Below, piece after piece: positions 31,070-38,064 of a DNA stretch of 38,064 nucleotides. Every line of letters begins with the position of its first letter. The stretch's first letter is position 1. Both the position numbers and the translations under genes were made by a program. The DNA comes from a virus, in the IMG/VR virus record IMGVR_UViG_3300044624_001716, positions 1-38,064 of that record; one strand, given 5' to 3'. The notes under the pieces are model-generated. The model was not told where the DNA came from. It worked only from the letters and a program-made list of their open reading frames with translations, and did no database searches.

Positions 31070-31873
31070 ATGAAATATTTTAATGAGTGTGACGTAGTAT
31101 TTAATTCGCGTTTTGGGTCAGGCTTAGTTCTGGCTCAGAACGCTTCTATTGCAGTAAATAGGAGTATAAATTCTACTTACGCAATCGGAAGACAAAACTC
31201 ATCTCAGATGTTTAAGACTAAAGCAGATGAGACTAATATCGAGTTTACTTATTTCCCAAATATCTCTGATCCTATATACAAGTGTTTCGATTATCTAAAA
31301 ACAGGTATTTTCACTAATAGCTTTCCTGAAACAAATATTCCTGTTCAAGTCACTTTAGCAGGAGTAAGTGGTTCTTTTTATCCTTCTAGATATTCATTAA
31401 CAGCAAACCCTAACTCAAAAGTACAAGCTTCTGTTTCTTTGTCTAGTTTTTCTAATATTTCTGGAAGTCTTAATGATAAGCCTACAATTAATAACCTAGC
31501 TAGCGGATCAGGAATAGCTCATTCGTGGAATACTAAAGTCTCAGGAACAGCCGCTCTCTATAATGTTTTAGACTTTGCCTATGGAATTTCTATCAATTGG
31601 AATCCAATCTACTCAGTGGGTCAACAAAGGCCAAGGCAAGTTGACCTATCCGCTGGAGAAGAAACGTTTGATTTTACCATAGAGAATTTTAATTCAAATT
31701 TCTCTAATGCAGATTTATCGACAGCAGAGAACGCCAAGATAAACATAACTACTTTCGGCGATCAATCAATAATGATTATTAATACTTCAGGAAGCAAGAT
31801 CGATTCTTCTAATCTGTCGATTAATATTGACGATTTTGCTAAAAATAAAATATCATTAAAAAGGAGTTTCTAA
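31070..31873 (+). CDS. Tail-tube-like protein, paralog 4
   Basis: This 267-residue beta-rich protein opens KYFNECDVVFNSRFGSGLVL. Its NASIAVNRSINSTYAIG, then SSQMFKTKADETNIEFTYFP segment matches the first strand pair of the tube-type family (Y.FNI.RK.....G ... IDR....P...LDFSY), and FYPSRYSLTANPNSKVQASV matches the VGDFPTV region. The C-terminus (LSINIDDFAKNKISLKRSF) is short. It has a purine-rich GGAAAAAGG leader directly before the ATG, 9 bases after the preceding stop. It probably works with its two flanking relatives as a heteromeric structure; this is inference. Confidence 0.6.
   Translation: MKYFNECDVVFNSRFGSGLVLAQNASIAVNRSINSTYAIGRQNSSQMFKTKADETNIEFTYFPNISDPIYKCFDYLKTGIFTNSFPETNIPVQVTLAGVSGSFYPSRYSLTANPNSKVQASVSLSSFSNISGSLNDKPTINNLASGSGIAHSWNTKVSGTAALYNVLDFAYGISINWNPIYSVGQQRPRQVDLSAGEETFDFTIENFNSNFSNADLSTAENAKINITTFGDQSIMIINTSGSKIDSSNLSINIDDFAKNKISLKRSF
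31861..31866 (+). promoter_or_regulatory. Shine-Dalgarno site before 31874
   Basis: AAGGAG with a 7-base spacer to the ATG at 31874, inside the 3' end of the preceding gene. It is one of the few strong SD sites in the window. Confidence 0.8.
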
Positions 31874-32953
31874 ATGTTTTTTAATTATAAAAATTGTACG
31901 TTTAGCTTTAGTGGCGTTGATATCCTCGCCTCTAATGTAAACATGTCTCTTGATACCTCTAATACTCCTGTCTACAATGAAGAATTTAAAAAGAATTCTT
32001 ATTCTTATGTAGCCGAAGATACAGTAGATACTAATTTTTCAATTTCTTATTATTTAACAGGTAAAGACTTCGTAAAAGAATACTTATTAGGGGCTAGTTC
32101 AGAACAGGGAATTTCTGGAAATTTTTGCGGCTTGTATTTCGAAAATGGCTACATTACAAACTATTCCATAAAAGGATCTCCTGATTCTTTGGCTAAAGTT
32201 GATGTAGAAGTTAAAGTTTTCGAGCCTCTAAAAGGAGCCTTCTCTGCAACCTCTCCTGCTAATAGACCAGAATTCACTCCATTAAATTTCTCAAGTTTTT
32301 ATTTATCAGGCGACTTAGATGGAGCGCCTTTTGATTCAAATGGTTATAATTTTACTAATTTTAATTATCAATACCAGAGAGAGGTTCAAAAATACAACAA
32401 AGAAGGATCTTCGGCTTTTGATGAAAGTGGAAGAGCTTATTTAGGAAAAAGATCTCAGAGCCTTAGCTTTGAAATAGATAATTTTAATTATTCTTTGCCT
32501 TATTCAGGCGTTCCTTGCTCTTTTTATATATCTTTGCTAACTGGGTCTCAACCATTAGACACGTTATCTTTTGCAGGGATAGTATCTTCAAAAAGATCTT
32601 CAGTTGAGGCTCAAGGATACATCAGATCTGAGTTTTCTTTAAGACAAGATTTCTCTCATTTTAAACCAGTAATAACCGATTTTACTCCAAGAGTCATTTT
32701 GCCCGGAGCGACAGTTACTATCAATGGCAGTAATTTTATTAATGTTAAAAAAATATTTTTTGGTAATACTGAGGCTACTTCTTTTAACCCAGTTTCTACT
32801 TCTTTAATTACTGCTGTGGCTCCTATTAGTTTAAAAGGCGCTGCTGCTATTCTGATAGATACAGAAGAGACGAGTTCTTCTTCTATCTTTAACTTTAAAA
32901 CAAGTGTACTTGTTGACGATATAAGATTATCTTTAGAGTTCCAAGGATTATAA
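31874..32953 (+). CDS. Tail-tube-like protein with C-terminal IPT/TIG domain, paralog 5
   Basis: This 359-residue protein starts right after the preceding stop, behind a strong AAGGAG. The first 255 residues repeat the tube-like pattern (ILASNVNMSLDTSNTPVYNE, NFSISYYLTGKDF, FENGYITNYSIKGSPDSLAK, then SLSFEIDNFNYSLP). The segment from about 264 to 345 is an IPT/TIG Ig-like domain: PVITDFTPRVILPGATVTIN followed by GSNFINVKKIFFGN and ITAVAPISLKGAAAIL. TIG domains recur many times in the next gene, so this protein looks like the adaptor joining a tube-like ring to a TIG-built fibre. Confidence 0.68.
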   Translation: MFFNYKNCTFSFSGVDILASNVNMSLDTSNTPVYNEEFKKNSYSYVAEDTVDTNFSISYYLTGKDFVKEYLLGASSEQGISGNFCGLYFENGYITNYSIKGSPDSLAKVDVEVKVFEPLKGAFSATSPANRPEFTPLNFSSFYLSGDLDGAPFDSNGYNFTNFNYQYQREVQKYNKEGSSAFDESGRAYLGKRSQSLSFEIDNFNYSLPYSGVPCSFYISLLTGSQPLDTLSFAGIVSSKRSSVEAQGYIRSEFSLRQDFSHFKPVITDFTPRVILPGATVTINGSNFINVKKIFFGNTEATSFNPVSTSLITAVAPISLKGAAAILIDTEETSSSSIFNFKTSVLVDDIRLSLEFQGL

Positions 32954-32954
32954 C

Positions 32955-35900
32955 ATGCCAACTTACAATACAGGTTTAATCAATCAGAGGATGCGCGTGA
33001 CTGGCGCAGGGCTTTACGCAATAAGCGGATTACAGGTTCCCGGCGCTGGTTTCATTGATTTTTCCTATTATGATTCAACTCCTGAGTATATAGAATTTAA
33101 TGTCCCAGAAGATATTTTATTGGGAAAAGTAAACCTTTATTTTATTACTGGAGCTACGCTGTCTGCTCCAATGTATGTTAGTGGAGTTGATTTTTTTCCA
33201 ATTCCAAGATTAGATGCGGTTATCCCTTCAACCCAAGAAGTTGGAGAATTTGTAGCTATTAGCGGAAAGTCTTTAAGTGGAGTTCAGTATGTATCTTTTA
33301 ATAATCTTACTGGAACTGATATATCTTATCAACCAGATAGTGGCGTTTTATTAGTTAAGATTCCAAGCGGATACACGACAGGCCCAATTATAATAAGTGG
33401 ATATAATAATACTGGAATAGTGCGTGTTTCTAGTTCATTTAATTTTTTTGGTAGTATTTTTATTAGTGGTTTTAGTGATAATCTTCCTTATGAGGGAGAT
33501 TTATTAAAGATTTCTGGTAAAAATTTTAATACTTCCTATGTTGACCAATCTTATTTTCCTGTAAATTTCACTACTTCTGTAGATAATAATATCACTGGTT
33601 TTGTAACCGCTCGTTTTACAGGGGCAGGAGATGTGATTTCTGGAATAGTCCCTCCAAACGCTAATGCAGGATTCGTAACGATAAATTCTAAAGACAACAC
33701 CTCTTTTACTTCTAAAAATCAAATTACGGTCCTTAAAGCTCCTGTAGTATTTAATGCTTTAAATTATTATTTAAATTCTGGTGAGTCTAATATAGCTATA
33801 GGAAAAAATTTCGGTAATGTCACAGGCATTATTTTAAGTGGATTAAACTACAGAGAGCCTAAGACGATTTTAAATAGCGGAGTTAGGAGTTCTCAAGCTG
33901 GTATATTTGGAAGGTCTTTATTATTCAGCGGAAGTTCTTACTTGCAGATACCTTCTCCTTCTGGAGGAGACTTTAGTTTTGGAGCGGGTCCATTTACTAT
34001 TGAATTTTTAATTAATCCATTACCTTATACTTCAACGCCAAAAATAGATATATTTCAAGATGTAGGATGGGACTCAAATGGTTTTTCTTTCTTTAAAGCG
34101 GCGACAAGTTCTAATTGGAGTTTTTATGCCGCAGGAGGTTCTATAGCTAATATTCCTACTTCTAATATTCCAGCAAATCAATGGACAAAAGTAGTAATCT
34201 CTAAGAACTCTTCAAATGGAAGTACGTTTGTGGCTACTAGCGGATTGAATAATGGATTCAGCACTACTGTTTCAGCAGGGGTTCCATATACAATAACTGC
34301 TGGAAGTGGATTTTTTGTTGGGACTAATAATGTAAGTAATTACTCTGCTGGAGTCAATCCATTTTCTGGATACCTTGAAGATCTAAGAATTATTAAAGGA
34401 GCCGGATTATATAGTAATGCTAATCAGTTAATAACTGGTTCTGGGATGTTTGATACATCAAATACTGTTCTGCTGCTTCAAGGCAATTATTCTGATTATG
34501 ATTACAGAGGAGACAGAAATAAATTATCAAAGATACAAGACATTTCTGGTTATGTAGAAGACTACAATTACGGAATTCATAACAAGAGTTTTCCTATTTC
34601 TGCTTTCGTAAAAAATAATAGTAACACTAGTTTAACTTTTACTGGCACAAACGCAGACGCTGGATGTTACGATATCACTCTCCAGAATACAGGGAATAGG
34701 AATTTTATATTCAAAAATTTTGAAATTATAAAAGGCTCACCTGTAATTAAAAATCTATCAACTTTTGAGCATTATGTTGGTGGAAATATTGAAGTCCTTG
34801 GGCATAATATTTATCCAGATTCTCAATTTTTATTTCAAGATACTGGGGACGTTAATTCGGTAGTCGATGCAAATGAAAATGCAAATAGTTATTCTTATCA
34901 ATCGACATTCAGAAATCAAAAATCATTAGAAGTTTCTAATTCTGTACTGATAAAAAATGATACTTCTAAATTTGACGACAGAAGCTTTTTATTCTCTGGT
35001 AGTCCCGGCCCTTATGTCAAATTTTCAATAACCGGCCAATCTTCAAATTTTCCTTTAGGTTATAAAAATAGTTTTGCAGTTGAATTAGATTTTAAACCAC
35101 TAGTAAATTTCTCTGCTTCTGATAAAAAATATTTAATAGGGAGTGAAAATGGGCTAAATGTGTTTGTCACTTCTGATCAAATAGTTATTTCAGGAATAGA
35201 TTGGAATGGGTATAAGCCAGTTTTTTCTGGTCAAATAAATACGTTGGATTGGAATCATTTGTCTATTTCAAAAAATTATCTAAATCAGAATGCAATTAAT
35301 GGGAAAATATTATTAAATGGTGCGCCTATAAATTTAAGTGGAAGCGAATCTTCTTTAAATTTTGCAACTTCTAATTTAGATTTTAACTTAAATGTTGGCA
35401 TAGGCTCGACGAGTCCCTCAATAAGTAATTCAGTATTCGATATTTATATCGGGAGAGATTTTGCAAATACTTCTGCCAAATATTGGAGTGGGTATATAGA
35501 TGAAATTAGAGTTGTTAGAGAAGACCCTTATCAGTATTCAAATTTCGCTCCAATAAGAAGAGCAAAAAATAATATTAATACTGAAATTTTAGTACATGCT
35601 AATGCAGGTTTATTTGATGACAATGTTAGGAGTTTTGGATATTTAAGCGTAACCACTCCAAATTTGTCTTTAATTAGGAAAAGCAACCCTGTATTAAACA
35701 ACTTAAACTCAACGACTACTGGGGGTTTTGATAAGATCTTTACATTTTTAAAGACGCCTGTCATTACGGGAATATATCCATCTTTATTAGAGCAAGGTCA
35801 GCCAGCTACTGGATATGGAAGTGATCTTTATTATGTAAATTCTATAAGTATAGGCGGTTATGGAGTTAATAATTATAATATATTTAAAAGTGGGTCTGAA

Positions 35901-38064
35901 TTTGATCAAGCGTTTACATTTACAGTTCCTGATTTAGCCCAGAGCGGAGAAAGTTTAATTATTAATTCAGATTACTACAGTTATACATACCCAAGTGGGC
36001 TTTCTATAAAAACAGGCACTCTTATCGTTGATGGTTTTTCTCCAACTACCGGAGCAGTGAATACTCTAATTACTTTTTCTGGTAAATTTTTAAATACAGT
36101 TACCTCTGTAGAATTAGGTAGCCAAGGAGGTGGGTTTAAAGAGATTGTCGCTTTCAGAAGAAAAGACATTAGTGGTTTAAGTTTTTATATTCCTCAAGTT
36201 TACGATATTACAGATGGCCCTATTGTTTTAAATGGAAGCAGTAGAGTAACTACAGTAGATTCTTTTACTTTTATTAATCCTAAAATTTCAAGAATTATTC
36301 CTGCTTCTGCTTATTTTGGAGATTTTATAAGTTTATCAGGTACTAATTTGAGTGGTCTTGATTTCTATGGAGTTGGATTCAATAACGAAATAATAAAATA
36401 TCCACACGTTGTGCCCCCCGTTGCAACAGGAGCTTTGCTTTCAGTTCCAAGAGACGTAAAACAAGGAAGTTTTAGATTTTTTAATTCTGGCACTTCTGCT
36501 GAAATAAAAGGCTTTTCTCCTCTATTTTATCCAAGTACAACTATCTCTGGTTCAGACGCTAATACCTATAGGACGCAAGATGGAATAATTATTACAGGAA
36601 TAAATGCTCACCTCTTTCAAACAAGAGATCTTTACATTAGCGGGTTCAATAACTTAACAGACAAAACAGGTCAGTATTTAATTTCGCAAGGAATGCAAGC
36701 TATTGATATTTCAACACTGTCTGGAATGTCTCAGCCTTACACTGGTTATACCGTGTTATCTGGGAATTTAAATATTACATCTTTCCCTTCTGTGCAAATT
36801 CCTGATTTAGAACTTCTTCTGAGCGGTTCTGATGCTATTGGAATAGGGAATACTACTGCAAGTGTATTTAATTCTATCTTATTGGATGGCTATATTGGAA
36901 GTGGACAAATTTTCTTCCAAAGAAACAGCTTTGATGCTGATAATCTCTATAAGACAATAACGATTAGACCTCCTTCTATTTCAACATCTACTTTAAATAT
37001 TACAACTGGAACATATAGGTCTCTTATTACATTAACTGGAGCTAATCTTAATTATGTGACAGGAATTAAATTTGAAGGCGTAACAACTCTTGCAAGAGGC
37101 GCTTCTGGAACAATAACTCCAAACTTCCCTTATTTAGCTGCAAATTTTAAATCTGGGATCTCAGTAGTGACTGACGCTAGGGAGTTGAGCAGTAGCGTGA
37201 TATATAAAGACTATGGTGAATTAAAATTCTATCCTCCATCAATGGCAGGAAAGGGTATGCACGGTAAAGACGTTGAAGACGTAAGGCCAATTTCTGGAAT
37301 GTTCTATCTGCAAACTTACTTGGGAGAAGAGTATCCAGTGACTGGAAACTTTAATTATATTCCTTTTATATCTGTTAATGATGCTTATTTAAATAATAAT
37401 CTAACTTATAGATTAGATGGAAGCACTCAAGTAAGTGGTTGGGATGGGTCTGTTATATCTTTTAATGGAGAAGGAGTAAGATACCTAACAGGAGTCAACT
37501 TCTTTACTAAAGTCAATGGACAAATAATAGAAGATTTTGCAACGACATTTCAATTCAATAAAAAACGAGCAAAAATAGATTTTTACAATCAGCCCGGAGG
37601 CATCATTACTGGTTATAATATCGTAAGTGGAGGCGCTGGTTATACATTCTCTCCTGTTAGCATTGGTTTAAATGATGGCGGAGCAGGAGTTCCTACTATA
37701 GATGCTATCGTTTCGTTCATGCCTCCTTATGTAGGGCAAGTTACAGGAGTGAATATACTTGTTAATCCAATTGGTAATTCCCAAGATTTCTGGCAAGGAA
37801 ATAATGCTATCGTTCCAAATCCTTCATCAGGTTTCATATTAAGAAATCCTCCAGCTAATCTTGTTTTCTCTGGAGATAATTTCGCAACTCAAAGTGGAGA
37901 TGGTTCTAAATATTATGGCTATTATACTGTTTCAACGACTTTCCCGTTGGATAATGGTTTTGTAGTTGGTGAAAAATTAGACTTGAGATTAGCCAACTAT
38001 GGTGCAGTTTACGAGACGACTGATCAACCCTTCTTAAATATACAAAATCCAAATAACTTCGCCA
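32955..38064 (+). CDS. Giant IPT/TIG and LamG repeat fibre-like protein (partial, 5' end)
   Basis: The frame opens at ATG 32955, one base after the preceding stop, and stays open to the window edge (1703 codons seen), so the C-terminus is missing. It is built of repeated beta domains. IPT/TIG-like units recur: PSTQEVGEFVAISGKSLSGV near 93, LPYEGDLLKISGKNF near 178, TTGAVNTLITFSGKFLNTV near 1028, PASAYFGDFISLSGTNLSGL near 1116 and TGTYRSLITLTGANLNYVTG near 1350. Two LamG-like jellyrolls lie at about 312-496 (GRSLLFSGSSYLQIPSPSGG ... YLEDLRIIKGAGLYSN) and 671-866 (DRSFLFSGSPGPYVKF ... YIDEIRVVREDPYQYSNF). A GGxGY unit (GYNIVSGGAGYTFSPVSIGL) sits near 1552. It is probably a long tail fibre or tip-associated adhesin; glycan binding is inferred from the domain types. 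Confidence 0.82.
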   Translation, partial: MPTYNTGLINQRMRVTGAGLYAISGLQVPGAGFIDFSYYDSTPEYIEFNVPEDILLGKVNLYFITGATLSAPMYVSGVDFFPIPRLDAVIPSTQEVGEFVAISGKSLSGVQYVSFNNLTGTDISYQPDSGVLLVKIPSGYTTGPIIISGYNNTGIVRVSSSFNFFGSIFISGFSDNLPYEGDLLKISGKNFNTSYVDQSYFPVNFTTSVDNNITGFVTARFTGAGDVISGIVPPNANAGFVTINSKDNTSFTSKNQITVLKAPVVFNALNYYLNSGESNIAIGKNFGNVTGIILSGLNYREPKTILNSGVRSSQAGIFGRSLLFSGSSYLQIPSPSGGDFSFGAGPFTIEFLINPLPYTSTPKIDIFQDVGWDSNGFSFFKAATSSNWSFYAAGGSIANIPTSNIPANQWTKVVISKNSSNGSTFVATSGLNNGFSTTVSAGVPYTITAGSGFFVGTNNVSNYSAGVNPFSGYLEDLRIIKGAGLYSNANQLITGSGMFDTSNTVLLLQGNYSDYDYRGDRNKLSKIQDISGYVEDYNYGIHNKSFPISAFVKNNSNTSLTFTGTNADAGCYDITLQNTGNRNFIFKNFEIIKGSPVIKNLSTFEHYVGGNIEVLGHNIYPDSQFLFQDTGDVNSVVDANENANSYSYQSTFRNQKSLEVSNSVLIKNDTSKFDDRSFLFSGSPGPYVKFSITGQSSNFPLGYKNSFAVELDFKPLVNFSASDKKYLIGSENGLNVFVTSDQIVISGIDWNGYKPVFSGQINTLDWNHLSISKNYLNQNAINGKILLNGAPINLSGSESSLNFATSNLDFNLNVGIGSTSPSISNSVFDIYIGRDFANTSAKYWSGYIDEIRVVREDPYQYSNFAPIRRAKNNINTEILVHANAGLFDDNVRSFGYLSVTTPNLSLIRKSNPVLNNLNSTTTGGFDKIFTFLKTPVITGIYPSLLEQGQPATGYGSDLYYVNSISIGGYGVNNYNIFKSGSEFDQAFTFTVPDLAQSGESLIINSDYYSYTYPSGLSIKTGTLIVDGFSPTTGAVNTLITFSGKFLNTVTSVELGSQGGGFKEIVAFRRKDISGLSFYIPQVYDITDGPIVLNGSSRVTTVDSFTFINPKISRIIPASAYFGDFISLSGTNLSGLDFYGVGFNNEIIKYPHVVPPVATGALLSVPRDVKQGSFRFFNSGTSAEIKGFSPLFYPSTTISGSDANTYRTQDGIIITGINAHLFQTRDLYISGFNNLTDKTGQYLISQGMQAIDISTLSGMSQPYTGYTVLSGNLNITSFPSVQIPDLELLLSGSDAIGIGNTTASVFNSILLDGYIGSGQIFFQRNSFDADNLYKTITIRPPSISTSTLNITTGTYRSLITLTGANLNYVTGIKFEGVTTLARGASGTITPNFPYLAANFKSGISVVTDARELSSSVIYKDYGELKFYPPSMAGKGMHGKDVEDVRPISGMFYLQTYLGEEYPVTGNFNYIPFISVNDAYLNNNLTYRLDGSTQVSGWDGSVISFNGEGVRYLTGVNFFTKVNGQIIEDFATTFQFNKKRAKIDFYNQPGGIITGYNIVSGGAGYTFSPVSIGLNDGGAGVPTIDAIVSFMPPYVGQVTGVNILVNPIGNSQDFWQGNNAIVPNPSSGFILRNPPANLVFSGDNFATQSGDGSKYYGYYTVSTTFPLDNGFVVGEKLDLRLANYGAVYETTDQPFLNIQNPNNFA

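Noticed and set aside
32656-32961. 101-codon open frame on the minus strand
   Set aside because: Antisense to the IPT/TIG domain of the gene at 31874; the TIG signature supports the plus strand.
33504-36169. Three short minus-strand frames (33504-33722, 35531-35764, 35981-36169)
   Set aside because: All are shadows of the continuous plus-strand frame from 32955, which shows repeated TIG and LamG signatures through these intervals.

Overview
The window is the head-tail junction and tail region of a dsDNA tailed bacteriophage (Caudoviricetes). It is AT-rich (about one third G+C by eye) and gene-dense: no gene-free stretch exceeds about 100 bases, and I found no tRNA, rRNA, CRISPR or insertion sequence. 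A very long tape measure protein and a lambda-like set of tip proteins (M, L, K, I, J), with no contractile sheath or baseplate wedge gene visible, point to siphovirus (long flexible tail) morphology. The host cannot be named. Good Shine-Dalgarno sites exist (AAGGAG before 31874 and before the minus-strand start at 27746), so the host is bacterial, but many genes have weak or no SD and appear translationally coupled, with TAATG stop/start overlaps at 2992, 3603, 7678 and 28498.

Layout. (1) 1-1621, plus strand: the 3' end of a repeat protein with LamG-like jellyroll domains, then a protein with two Ig-like domains. (2) 1673-4451, plus: five small connector genes (BppU-like structural protein, head-tail adaptor, head closure protein, tail completion protein, probable tail terminator). 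(3) 4458-7361, plus: two paralogous tail-tube-type proteins. (4) 7460-9487, plus: a small ORF and two paralogous putative tail assembly chaperones. (5) 9516-17417, plus: a 2633-residue tape measure protein with G[FY][IV]PNF linkers and a segment resembling a PD-(D/E)XK nuclease. (6) 30184 down to 17397, minus: the tail-tip block in lambda order, M, L, two consecutive K-like JAMM+NlpC/P60 proteins, I, J (2441 residues, with an inserted LamG-like domain), then two small proteins with GGxGY-type repeats. (7) 30242-38064, plus: three further proteins resembling the tail-tube family and a giant IPT/TIG + LamG protein that runs off the window.

Compared with lambda, the whole M-J block is inverted relative to the tape measure gene. 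Its last gene overlaps the tape measure gene tail to tail by 21 bases, and its first gene shares a palindromic divergent promoter-like region with the plus-strand fibre-like genes. A recurrent intergenic motif, GTGTAA followed by A/T-rich sequence, sits before most transcription-unit starts and is a candidate phage promoter. Three GC-rich hairpins with T-runs (AGCCCC...GGGGCT stems) lie directly before downstream genes and probably tune relative expression.

The overall theme is a tail carrying many adhesin-type modules (LamG, Ig-like, IPT/TIG, a chitin-binding-like WxxxxxY module, GGxGY repeats) grafted onto otherwise conserved siphovirus parts. All functional assignments come from reading motifs and gene order by eye; no database search was run.
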